The notes under the pieces: model-generated
Told to the model about the DNA's origin: nothing
Databases searched by the model: none
The model's input: the letters and a program-made list of their open reading frames with translations, nothing else
Shown: positions 47,499 to 58,249 of the stretch, in pieces
Layout: the number at the start of each line of letters is the position of its first letter
Numbering within the stretch: the stretch's first letter is position 1
Position numbers and translations under genes: made by a program
Source: Heterostelium multicystogenum
Taxonomy: Eukaryota > Evosea > Eumycetozoa > Acytosteliales > Acytosteliaceae
Length of the DNA: 64,000 bases
Assembly: GCA_003667245.1 (NCBI GenBank)
Contig: RCNN01000154.1
Coordinates: 36,457-100,456 of the forward strand
Direction: 5' to 3'

Positions 47499-49252
47499 AT
47501 GTCGGAGCCAAACACAGCAACTGTCTCTGCTGAGGAATTGGAAAGTTGAGAATCAAGGAGGAGAAGAAAGCTGCTGCCATCGCTGCTAATGCCGCCAAGG
47601 CTGCTGCTGGTGGTGCCGAGAAGAAGGCAAAGAAATTCACCCTCAAGACACCAAAGGGTACCCAAGACTACAGCCCAGAGCAAATGACTATTCGTGAGGA
47701 GCTCTTTGCCACCCTCAAGACTTGCTTCAAGAGACACGGTGCCGTCACCATCGAAAACACCTGTATTTGAGTTGAAGGTAAGATTGATTTGCTTGTCTAG
47801 AGCACCAACAACAGGAATGCATGTTGTTCCTCTGCGACAACGCAGCAGCAACAGCAGCAGTTCAGCCAGATTCATAATCAAGTGCAAGCAGTACAGTTAG
47901 CTAATTAGAGTGATTACAATGGTTAACTATCAATTTAGGAAACATTGACTGGTAAAATATGGTGAAGATTCAAAGTTGATCTACGATCTCGATGATCAAG
48001 GTGGAGAAATCTGTTCACTTCGTTACGACTTGACTGTGCCATTCGCTCGTTATGTCGCTATGAATCGTATCAGAAATATCAAGAGATACCACATTGCACG
48101 TGTATATCGTCGTGACAATCCCGTCATGACCAAGGGACGTTTCCGTGAGTTCTACCAATGCGATTTCGATATTGCCGGTGAGTACGACTTGATGATTCCA
48201 GATGCCGAGTGCATCAAGTTGATTTGCGAGATTTTGGATCAAATCAAGGTTGGAAACTACTTGATCAAGTTGAATCACCGTCGTCTCTTGGATGCCATTT
48301 TCGCAATCTGCGGTGTCCCAGAAGACAAGTTCAGAGCCATCTGCTCTGCAGTCGACAAGCTTGACAAATCTCCATGGGAGGAGGTCAGAAAGGAGATGGT
48401 CGAAGTCAAACACTTGGATCCAGCCGTTGCTGACAAGATCCAAACATTCGTACAGTTGAACGGACAGCCATTCCAAATGTTGGAGCGTATTCGTAAGGAT
48501 GGCCTTTTGCGACTCGAGCAAGGAAGCACTCGAAGTTTTGAAAGAAACTTGAAACATTGTTTGGTTACCTCAACTGTCTTGGTGTCATTGACAAAGTTTC
48601 ATTCGATCTCTCACTTGCCAGAGGTTTGGACTACTACACTGGTATCATCTACGAAGCTGTAGTCACTGACTCTGACCGTGGATCAATTGCTGCTGGTGGT
48701 AGATACGACGGTCTCGTTGGAATGTATGGAAGTTTACAAGTCCCATCAGTCGGATTTTCCATTGGTATTGAAAGAATCTTCTCAATTCTCGAAGAAGAAG
48801 CATTAAAGGTGAGATATGTTCTGTTCGTCCGAACACAAACAACCATTACTTACTGTAATTAAACTTCTCGACATTTAGAACAAGATTAAGATTAGACAAA
48901 ACGCAACCCAAGTATATGTTGTACAGATGGATAAAGAAGGAAAGATGGACGAGAGATTGAAGATTTGCAATGAGCTTTGGAATGCTGGAATCAACGCTGA
49001 ATTTACCTACAGAAGCACACCAAATCAACGTAAACAGTTTTGATGCTGCCAGCGAACTTCAAGTACCACTCACTATTCTCTTTGGTGCCAGCGAACTAGA
49101 AACCCAATCACTCAAATTTGAAAATCATGGAAACAAAGGAGGAACTTACCATCTCAAGAGAAGGATTCACCACTAAAGTTAAAGAGATTTTACAATCATT
49201 GGAAAACAAGCCAACCACTCCATCGACCACCACCACCACAATCAATGCCTAA
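47499..49252 (+). CDS. hars: Histidyl-tRNA synthetase, cytosolic type
   Basis: This class II synthetase charges tRNA-His. The start is the ATG at 47499 ([15 protein letters not shown]). An Ala/Lys-rich N-terminus follows, then [11 protein letters not shown], the family's motif 1 entry. Motif 2 is present ([24 protein letters not shown]), as are the histidine-binding [10 protein letters not shown] and the GGRYDGLVG motif. The C-terminal anticodon-binding domain is recognisable ([35 protein letters not shown]). Introns fit at about 47779-47938 and 48810-48878. One-base breaks occur near 47545, 47957, 48535, 49043 and 49128. As an essential gene with five breaks, it is strong evidence that the breaks are sequence errors. 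Confidence 0.93.
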
Positions 49253-49476
49253 TAAATCAATCAACCAATCAATAAACTAATTAGTAATAATAATAAATGT
49301 TTGGAAAAGTAAAACATATCAACAGCATCAGATTTATGATTCATCTGCAAAGAAATCAATTTTTGGGTGTGTTGTTTGATCAAACACCAAATTTAAATTA
49401 GCAAAAATCTATTTTGTCAACTGATCAATCAGCTGTTTAATATATTTATATATCTGATCTGTCTGTCTCTTTTTTA

Positions 49477-50654
49477 ATGATGGATGGTAAACTACACAAT
49501 TATATCAGTGATGAAAGCAGTCTGCTCATAGTGGACAGTGCTGACAAAGGCAGATACATCGTGGCGAAAGAACCAAAAGCCGAAGGATACTGTCATTTTC
49601 ACAGTGAGCAACCCTCATTGCTTTTGCATTCGAACCTTATCTTATTAAGCAAGTATGCTATTTCTGCTTTACTTACTTGGAGACGAGGAAGCAGCTGGCC
49701 AACAACAAGCAAAAGCTATATATACCCTGCACTGGCTGTGACCGTGTGTTCTACTGCTCACAGAGATGCTATCAACTTGGACACTACTCCCATAGAGATG
49801 AATCTACTCGCTACATCGACTTGTCGTCGCCACAACACTATCATACAAATCTCGAGTGCTTGGTCCTCAGAAACCTGCAGCAACCTGCAGGACTGGCGTT
49901 TCATCACGTCACCGAGATACACATGATCATCAACTATTTATCATTGACACCTTACTTTAAGACTGACACAAATGTCGACAACCAAAACTGTACAGAAAGC
50001 AACAGCAATAGTAATGATAGCAGCAGCAGTAGTAGTAGTAGTAGTAGTAATGAAGAGAAGAAATCAATTATTAGAGATAGGATATCGCTGCTTGTTGGAA
50101 AGTTCGATGAAATTGTAAATAAAGACGATAAGAAACTGCTTAGGAGAATGGCATCGATCATCAAGAAAGCGTTTGCCAATGTGATGTATGAAATTGAAGA
50201 AACCGATATTTTGGAGCTGCTGACAATGTCGACGCGTAACTGCTTTGGACTCTGGAAGAACTACGAAGAGTGCTTTGGACTGGCGCTCTACATCGATGCG
50301 TCACTTTTTAATCATAGCTGCTACCCAAATGCGGCACGTGTGCAGCGCGGAAAGTCGATTGACATCGTGGCGATTCGAGACATTGCGGCCGACGAGGAAA
50401 TATGCATCTCCTACATCAACGTCACAATGAATCCACACGAGCGAGTGCAATCGCTGAAGAGCAGCTACCTCTTTGAGTGCTCATGTGTCAGGTGCACTCG
50501 AACAACACCCGAGATTGAAAACAGTGTCCGCTCCTACATTTGCAGAAATCCACGCATGAAGTGCTCAGGCTATCTCTACTGCCCCAAGGGAGCCGACAGT
50601 CGGCAATGCAATTTCTGCCAGTGGAAAGAGTCCTCGGAGGTGTCAGTTGATTAA
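49477..50654 (+). CDS. SET and MYND domain protein (SMYD-like methyltransferase)
   Basis: The product is a SMYD-type protein lysine methyltransferase candidate. The first half of the SET domain (ADKGRYIVAKEPKAEGTVIF) starts at 49530. A MYND finger is inserted near 49655: CYFC, then CTGC, then YCSQRC and following His. The second SET half has NHSCYPNA near 50320 and CISYIN near 50410; the post-SET Cys cluster is CSCVRC. A Ser/Asn run (near 49990-50050) interrupts the helical part. Frame breaks near 49590 and 49640 must be bridged; after correction the MYND ligands align. The last MYND Cys is not clear. Its substrate is unknown, and the end after 50654 may extend in another frame. Confidence 0.82.
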
Positions 50655-52243
50655 TTGGACGACTAGTACCAGTCACTTTCAATAAACAATTATAGATAGA
50701 TCTGATGATCACTTGATCGATCTGGCAATTTACACCACCACTACCACCACTACCACCACCTCTTTTTTCTGCTCCTACACGTGTGTTTTTTGGGCAAATT
50801 CCAGACAGACAATATTACAAGTAGGACTGACGCCGGAAGTACACATTATTCATTACTCAGAATCTGGAAGGAGGCTCCTTCCAGTGCAACTACCACTTCT
50901 ATTATTGAAATAGGCATTGAATTGTCTGACGATTACTTTCTAAACAAAACACATGATATTTGGATGTGATGACATCACAGGTGAATAAATATCGAGCTAT
51001 TCGACCAGTGTGTGGTTCTCTTTTGAATGACAAAATCAGGATTTTGTAATTCGAATCAGTAATTAATATTATAATAAATCAAACATCTTTATAATTGCAT
51101 GATCAAGTACAATGATATGAATGATAGCAAGACGAGTCCTTGCGCTGAATTTTATTTTTAATATTCCATTGACTTTTCCTTTTTTTGATTAATGATTCCA
51201 GTGAATTCCTATTTGGTTATAGAAGACAGTTCGATCTTATCTTCGGAATGTTCACAAAAAATTTTACAAAAAAAAATCCAATTAAAATATAATTCTCATT
51301 TTTTTCAAAATCCCAAAACTATCTACCTTTAATCCATCTATTTTATATTTATTTTTGCAACAACAAAAACACTAACAACAACAATAATACAATCTAATCT
51401 TCATGCTATGCTACCCTTTGTATAAACAACAACCACATTCATTCATACATACCTACATTATAATATAATAATACAACCACAACAATACAATCAATTAATT
51501 AATTGTTATTTGATTATTTTAAATATAAATATATTTTAATAATCAATCTTACCTTTTCAACTCTCAACCTCTGCAACCTGCAATCTTCAACCTATATACT
51601 TTCACTTTCACTTTCATCTTATCTTATTTTATCCTATCAGCAACGCAAAACAACACAATAATAACAATAACAAATATCTGAAGATATCTTTATTCAAGTT
51701 TATTGATAGATTACATTATTTATTTCATCGTTTTAGTGTTAATATTGATTTTAATTGAAAAATATTAATAATAATCATATTATATTAATAAAAATAAAAA
51801 TCAAATCAAATCAAATTTATTATTACATTAATATTAATAATAATAAAACACTTATTTCAATTTAAATTGAACGAATTATCTGTCTTGTTAACATTGCTAT
51901 TAAAATCAACTATCAACTACTACTACTACTACAACAACAAAAAATAAAAACAGAACAAACAGTAGCAACAATATTTAAATAATAATAATAATAGATTAAA
52001 TTATAAAACTACATTACTTTACATTACTTTACATACATTTACTTGTATACTACATATTACTATTATTATTATTAATATCTCCAACCAAATACAATACTTT
52101 TAATTAGATATATACCATTATTTATATTATAATAGTTTTAAAAGTCAATCTTATTATTGATAAACTATCACTCATTACTTCACTATTTATTTTTCTATAT
52201 CTTTTGTATTATTTATTTATTTAGAAACTATTAAACTTATAAA
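50655..52243. other. Long intergenic region upstream of the ChaC-PUA gene
   Basis: About 1.6 kb. The first 300 bases contain an ACC repeat (near 50735-50760) and a frame (about 50781-50969) encoding TSRTDAGSTHYSLLRIWKEA-type sequence of unknown origin. The rest is very A/T-rich with CAA/TAA repeats and no coding potential. The region likely holds the promoter and long leader of the next gene. Confidence 0.5.
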
Positions 52244-53389
52244 ATGTGCGAAGACTTGCTAGTTTGCTTGTTTGGATACGGTAGTATCCTATGGAGACCT
52301 GTAAGTATATCCTATTCACATCATTCTATAAAAACAATTAATAATAATTCTTTACATCTATTAAATATGAATAGGGTTTTCCGTATGTTAGAAAATTCAA
52401 TGCTTATATTAAAGGATATAGAAGAATGTTCTACCAAGGTAGTACAGACCACAGAGGAACACCTGTAAGTAATAAACCTACCCAGATTCAGCACATGTAT
52501 TTTGGGGAAAACTAATCTATTTCTAATAGGAAGCACCTGGTCGAGTTGTAACATTAATTAAACAACCAGATGACTATACAGGAGATGATTGGATTACATG
52601 GGGTACTGTATATTGCATTCCCGACGAAGAGGCAGAAATCATTTTAAAGAATCTAGACTATAGAGAAAAAGGAGGATATCAAAGATTGGAAACAGATGTT
52701 TTTGTCAATGGAAAAAGACTCTCCACACGGAAAGGCATTATTTATATTTAGCATCACACGACAACAGTGAATATTTAGGAAGCGACACAATCGAAAACAT
52801 AGCACTCCAAATATTCAGATCGGTAGGTCCCAGTGGACGAAACTTGGACTACCTTTTGAAACTTGCTGCCAGCTTACGAAAGATGGAGATTATGACGAAC
52901 ACGTTTTCCAACTCGAGAGAAAGTATTGGAAACTCATGAAGATACATAACATTACACATTCACACGAAGGACAAGTTGCCTCGAAGATAACGGAAGCCTC
53001 ACAAGCATCACAGGACTCTGGTAGCGATAAGACTGCAATTTCAGCGATTGCAATTGCAACTGCGCAAGACATCGCAGCCGAAACCCTCATGCTTCAAAAG
53101 AAATACTTTGTTGAGCCCAAAGGTTCAATTGTAATCGATGATGGTGCAGTGCAAGCTATTAGCCAGCGTGCTAAATCACTACTTGCCATTTGGAATTATC
53201 AGAGTAATCGGAGAATTCGACTGTGACTCTCTCATATCCATCCTGGACACCAACAATCAGGAAATTTCTCGTGGTATCACCAACTACAGTAGCCAAGAGA
53301 TATCGAAGCTCATTGGAACACATTCACAGAGAATCAACCAAGTTTTAGGATTTACAAGAGGCGATGAAATAGTGGAAATAAGAATTTAA
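52244..53389 (+). CDS. ChaC-type gamma-glutamylcyclotransferase fused to a C-terminal PUA domain
   Basis: The N-terminal part is a ChaC-family enzyme, which cleaves glutathione to 5-oxoproline and Cys-Gly. Evidence is FGYGSILWRPGF (the YGSL loop with Ile for Leu), GYRRMFYQGSTDHRGTPEAP, the LDYREKGGYQRLE segment with the catalytic Glu, and YLASHDNSEYLG. Introns are 52301-52374 and 52465-52529. After a linker with an Ala/Ile-rich helix, residues from about 53105 form a PUA domain: GSIVIDDGAVQAISQRAKSL, LPFGIIRVIGEFDCD, ARG-like SRGITNYSSQEI and LGFTRGDEIVEI. This is the glutamate-5-kinase (ProB/Pro1) PUA type. One-base breaks near 52725, 52880 and 53195 are bridged; the last lies inside the PUA motif, so the domain is one piece. 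I infer that the two domains form one protein. Confidence 0.8.
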
Positions 53390-54082
53390 TATTGGTATAA
53401 AATTTTAGCAACTTTAATATCAGCTATTCAATAAACCATTTTAAATTTAAATATCCGTAGTTTTATATTTCATTTGTTTGCAGCATCGCTGTTGCATCAA
53501 TAACCATTACTTAATTGACAAACACTCCCATCATACAATAGTATGGACAACCATCAAAATTTCCAAACAAATTTCGTCAGCAAAATTTCTTTGGATTTTT
53601 CTCCTGACATCACAAAACACGCACATAAATAAATTTCATGGTGAAGATTTTTATCTATGTTGGTCGGTTGAGGTGTTGTTTTTGTTTTTTTTTTGTTTTG
53701 GATGCTACCGGCGGCACACACACAGATGATAATTATCATTGCAACTTAGATGAACCATCTCCAACAAAAAAACACTCCAATTCTCAACTTCTTGGTTGTT
53801 TATGTTACGATTTTTTTTTATTTTCTTTTTCAACAATATTAAATAATAATAATATTAGTATTTTTATTTATTTTCAAGTTTGATGAATAATCAGTAACCT
53901 TGGACTAAAACCATATAATAATAATAAATAATAATAATAATAAAATAGTAATAGTTAATAATAGCTTAGTATTATCATTCTTTTTTTTTTTGGACTCTTC
54001 TTTTTTGTTTTTTTTCTGTATATATATAAAGAAAAGATAAAGAGAGTTTTGAATTTGATTGGATTGAGAGTCTTTGGATGAA
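53390..54082. other. Intergenic, A/T-rich
   Basis: This 0.7 kb gap between two plus-strand genes has poly-T blocks near 53680, 53810 and 53980 and TAA/ATA repeats near 53915-53945. No coding frame or RNA gene is evident. Confidence 0.55.
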
Positions 54083-55485
54083 ATGATTGAAAAAAAAGCA
54101 AATATTATATGTACTGTTGTTCGCCTTCATGGGGGTGATCGCTTTCCAGATCTATGTCACCACCAATAGCACCGAAATATCAGAACTCGTCTTGCTCTCA
54201 GTTGAACGAGGTCTTGGAGCAACAGAAAGTACATCAATCGAAGATCGAGCAGAAGCTCCACGATGTCACCAAAAAGCTAGGGAGCATAGGAAACAGCTTG
54301 GTCGAGCGCGATGGAATGCCAAAGAAAGATTATATGCCTTCGGACGAATACGAGAGCATTGCCTTGGATTTTGAAGGATCGTCAAGAAAAGGCAAAAAAA
54401 ACCATCCCAAACACCTGTTTCCCCCTCGATGGAAAGACCCTGTGTCTACCCAACTTTTATCATTATCGGTGCCATGAAAGCTGGTACCACTTTCTTGGAC
54501 TACTACATTCAGCGTCACCCTCTTGTTGCCAAGCACACTAAGAAGGAGATCTGGTACTTCAACAGCTTCTACAACTCAAAGGGAATCGATTACTACGCTG
54601 AGCATTTCGAGCCTCTCGCAATGGAGCAACCAAAGCTCATTGGTGAAGCTTACTCCATTCTATGTCAACAACCCATTCACCGCAGCTCGTATGTTCTCCA
54701 CACTCCGAAATGTGAAGCTGGTGATGATGCTACGTGATCCAGTCGATCGTGTCTTCTCACAATACCACTTCTCCATACAGTGGATCTCTCGTAACCGTGA
54801 GTCCGCTCCCAAGATCACCGACCCAGTCGATTTCGAAACAATGATTAACGAGGAAATCGACGTCATTGATACATGCGTACGTGGACAAGAGAGATACAAA
54901 GAACAACTAGAAGAATTCAAAAAAACAAACAAACCAGAAGACGAATTTACTTTGGAGAATCCATTCTTTGTTCAACCACAACTACAAGAACTGGACCTTC
55001 TACAAAGAGTGTGCCAAATGTGACAAGTGCTTCCAAACAGGAACCATACTTTCACACCTCGGGACATCCATCATTTGGAATGATCGCCAAGAGCTTTATA
55101 CTACGAACAACTATACCAATGGCTATCATATTTCCCAATGGAACAAATTTTATTTATTAGATACGAAGATATTCAAACATATCCAGAAAAAGGTAAATTA
55201 ATATTATTCTGCTCAATCCAGCATCCACCTAGTCTTCTTACCAAACTAACAATGGTCTTTCTATTTAATTTAAACAACAATCTAGTTTTTAAGAGATTTA
55301 GAAGAATTTTTAGGTTTACCAGCTTTTGATTATGGTGAATTCACTCCCAAAAATGCTGGACATCATTACAGATATGAATCCAGAAACAAGAAAAACTTTT
55401 GGTTGACTACTTTAGACCTCACAACGAGAAGCTATATAAGCTTTTAAACAGAGATTCGAATGGTCAAAATAAAACAACAATATAA
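54083..55485 (+). CDS. Golgi-type carbohydrate sulfotransferase
   Basis: The protein is a type II membrane sulfotransferase using PAPS as donor. It starts with a signal anchor (KQILYVLLFAFMGVIAFQIY) just after an ATG at 54083 and an A-run that probably contains an indel. A stem region follows. The catalytic domain has the 5'-phosphosulfate loop (FIIIGAMKAGTTFLDYYIQR), the 3'-phosphate motif (MLRDPVDRVFSQYHFSIQW) and FIRYEDIQTYPEK near 55150. It ends with FDYGEFTPKNAGHHYRYESR. An intron fits at about 55194-55269. Several one-base breaks occur (near 54095, 54380, 54650, 54990, 55120 and 55410). The fold is closest to heparan/glucosaminyl sulfotransferases; the acceptor sugar is unknown. Confidence 0.85.
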
Positions 55486-55699
55486 TATATTAATTTAAGA
55501 ACAATCGCCATGATCATTGAAGTGCTTGTCTATTCTATTTATTTTTGATGATTGAGGTGTTTGTTGGTTTTGTATACAAAAAAGAAATATCAAAAGCATT
55601 TGATACAGATGTAATATTATTACTATTACTACTAATGTGTCATCCTATTCTACTTTACTTATATTCTTGTTAATCTTGGTATAAAATAATCACATTCTC

Positions 55700-56730
55700 T
55701 TAGATGTTGTTATTGTTGTTACCAGCATCAACACCAGTTGCTTTGACATTGTAGTACTTTTGATATAATTGGAAACAGTCGTCGGATGAGATCTTCTTCC
55801 ATCCATCCTTTTTGTACATGATAAACATTGATGAAACCACCACTCATTGCGTCACGGTGAGTAGCATGATATACAGAACGACGACCCAACTCGTAAGCTT
55901 GCTCGTCAGTCATATTCCAATCGAAACCTGAATCGAGGACACCATATGCATAGGTAGAACCAGATCCAACTGAGAATCTCTGTCCCTTCAATCTAGTTCC
56001 TTCGCTATCTACATAATATAAACATGGACCTGTCTTATCCCAACCAGTAACCATAGTACCCTAATTTACATCGTAATCAGTACAATACTCTAGTATTTAA
56101 GAGACCTATTAACATACCATTGATAAACCATATCCCTTATATCCATATACAATATTTGCAAGAATCTTTGATGCAGCTGCAACTGAAATCATCTCTTTGT
56201 TTCTAAGTTCATATAATCTACATTGACGACCAAGCTCACGTTCCCAATAGGAGCAATCGGCGGCACCACCAGCCATTTACCCAATAAGTATGGTGTGATT
56301 TCGATAACCTTCTTTACGGTTCTAGATGCTACATAACTACCTTGAGTTGACTTTGAATCTACAGTTACAATAACACCACCTCCATATACAAAAGCCAATG
56401 TAGTTGTACCATGTGCCATTTCGATTGGTTTTTGGTGCATTTGGATGATCCCAAACTTGCTCTAAGAAATCACCTGGCTGTAAATAAAGAATCATTAATA
56501 TCATATAATTTAAATCTATAGTCTATCTTCTATCTATCTTCTTCTCTTCTTCCTATCAAAGGACAATGACCAACAAAGACCTATCTACACTATCTTCATC
56601 TTCATCTACATACTCTAGAAGCAGGCATTTCAAAATGTTGAGATTCGGCCATCTCTACTTCCTTAGCAAATTCACTCTCATAGTTTGGATGTAAACTTGT
56701 TGAGATCTTATCAAAATCAATCATTGACAT
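55700..56730 (-). CDS. psmB5: Proteasome subunit beta type-5 (chymotrypsin-like site)
   Basis: This is the catalytic beta5 subunit of the 20S proteasome. Exon 1 (56730-56614) encodes the propeptide; the intron is 56478-56613. The mature N-terminus is at HGTTTLAF, with the active-site Thr after Gly. The family blocks [28 protein letters not shown], [12 protein letters not shown] and [15 protein letters not shown] are seen in order. The end is a short Asn-rich tail (DAGNNNNNI). A second intron near 56060-56118 is likely ([11 protein letters not shown]). One-base breaks lie near 56438, 56275 and 55815. The enzyme is essential. Confidence 0.93.
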
Positions 56731-57045
56731 AGTTATAAATTTATATGTATATTAATATATGTATAATTCTTAAAAATATATATTGGAAACAACAAAAAAA
56801 CAATAATAATAATATTTTAAATTTAAATTAAAAGTTTTGATTATGTGTGTGTAACTTCACCAAATTCAATTCATTTTAATTTTGTTTTTTTTATAAATTT
56901 TATTAATATTTTTCAATATTTAACACAATCACAATAACTACGATAGACACCACACAACACAGTTAGGAAGAGAAAAATGTAGTTCGTAATGCATGAAGTG
57001 AATTTTTTAAAAAATATCAAATTTAAATTGAAAAAAATAAAATTT
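56731..57045. other. Divergent promoter region between psmB5 and rps2
   Basis: Very A/T-rich DNA with alternating A and T tracts. It should hold the promoters of both housekeeping genes. No coding frame is seen. Confidence 0.6.
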
Positions 57046-57059
57046 CGACAGTGGCTGGG

Positions 57060-57161
57060 ATGCTAGGTGGTCTCTGCGGAGCAGTGAGTGCGCATGTTAG
57101 AATCCAAGACAGCTTGACTCAATCAGCAGATATTCCTAGTAAATCAAATTTCGATAACTAA
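57060..57161 (+). CDS. 33-codon upstream ORF in the rps2 leader
   Basis: Just upstream of rps2 a block of about 100 bases has near 50% G/C, unlike any other non-coding part of the window. It encodes a 33-residue frame from the ATG at 57060 to TAA at 57161 (starting MLGGLCGAVSAHVRIQDS). It lies before a probable leader intron (57172-57254), so it could be an upstream ORF of the rps2 transcript. It may instead be a structured RNA, or the tail of a small separate gene. I do not recognise the peptide. Confidence 0.35.
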   Translation: MLGGLCGAVSAHVRIQDSLTQSADIPSKSNFDN

Positions 57162-57171
57162 GAAAGAAGAT

Positions 57172-57254
57172 GTAAGTTATTATTCTATACAATAGTTAGC
57201 TTAAGTACAGTAGTCTAATCAGAAACCAAACCTACAACCTACTACTCAATAAAG
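57172..57254 (+). other. Probable intron in the rps2 5' leader
   Basis: GTAAGT at 57172 and an AG at 57253-57254, two bases before the rps2 ATG, fit a dictyostelid intron of 83 bases. Introns at or near the start codon are common in ribosomal protein genes. Removal would place the G/C-rich block in the same transcript as rps2. Confidence 0.5.
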
Positions 57255-57256
57255 CA

Positions 57257-58057
57257 ATGGCTGAAACTAATACCGCAGCCGATCAAAGACGTCCAGGTGG
57301 AGACAGACAACAACGTGGAGCTAGACCACAACGTGGAGCACAACGTGGAGGACAACGTGGTGGACAACGTGGTCGTGGTGGAGATGCCGAGAAGTGGACT
57401 CCAGTCACCAAGTTAGGTAGACTCGTCGCTCAAGGTTTGATCAAGTCGATCCACGAGATCTACTTGTTCTCCCTCCCAATCAAGGAACATCAAATCATCG
57501 ACAAGTTCTTGTCACTCAAGGACGAAGTCATGAAGATCATGCCAGTCCAAAAGCAAACCCGTGCCGGTCAACGTACCCGTTTCAAGGCTTTCGTCGTTGT
57601 TGGTGACTCCAACGGTCACGTTGGTCTCGGTGTCAAGTGTGCTAAGGAAGTTGCCACTGCCATCTCTGGTGCTATCATGGCCGCCAAGCTCTCTGTTATC
57701 CCAGTTCGTCGTGGTTACTGGGGTTCCAAGCTCGGAGCTCCACACACTGTCCCAACCAAGGTTACCGGAAAGTGTGGTTCCGTCGCCCTCCGTCTCGTTC
57801 CAGCCCCACGTGGTACTGGTATCGTAGCTGCTCGTGTCCCAAAGAAGCTCCTCCAATACGCTGGTGTTGAGGATGTCTACACCTCCTCAAGAGGTAAGAC
57901 CAGAACCATGGGTAACTTCGTCTTGGCCACCTTCGCTGCCATCACCAAGACCTACGCTTACCTTACCCCAGATCTCTGGAAGGTTACCCCACTCGAGAAG
58001 GCTCCATTCCAAAAGTTCTCTGAAATCCTCGCTGAAAAGAAGGAAGAGAAGAACTAA
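57257..58057 (+). CDS. rps2: 40S ribosomal protein S2 (uS5)
   Basis: A single intact frame of 266 residues. It starts [12 protein letters not shown] and has an RGG-rich N-terminus ([15 protein letters not shown]), typical of eukaryotic S2. The S5 double-stranded RNA-binding fold follows ([31 protein letters not shown]). The ribosome-specific [19 protein letters not shown] and [19 protein letters not shown] are also present. Codon use is strongly biased to C-ending codons, as expected for a highly expressed gene. The protein is part of the head/shoulder of the small subunit near the mRNA entry. Confidence 0.97.
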   Translation: MAETNTAADQRRPGGDRQQRGARPQRGAQRGGQRGGQRGRGGDAEKWTPVTKLGRLVAQGLIKSIHEIYLFSLPIKEHQIIDKFLSLKDEVMKIMPVQKQTRAGQRTRFKAFVVVGDSNGHVGLGVKCAKEVATAISGAIMAAKLSVIPVRRGYWGSKLGAPHTVPTKVTGKCGSVALRLVPAPRGTGIVAARVPKKLLQYAGVEDVYTSSRGKTRTMGNFVLATFAAITKTYAYLTPDLWKVTPLEKAPFQKFSEILAEKKEEKN

Positions 58058-58249
58058 ACGTCCTAGACAATGGCCTATATCTTACCCAACTATCCACATG
58101 TTTCAGTCTATCGTCCCTTAACTTTAAGTTGGAAGTAATAATTAAAAATAATAAAAAAAAATACAACCAAAAAAAAAGTTAAAAAAAAAAAAACTATATA
58201 ACTATAAAGTTTGTCTAAGCTTATAATTATAAATTTATTAAGTAGTGTA

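Noticed and set aside
48015..48557. 180-codon antisense frame inside the histidyl-tRNA synthetase gene
   Set aside because: Conserved synthetase motifs are on the plus strand in the same interval; the antisense frame is a shadow of codon bias.
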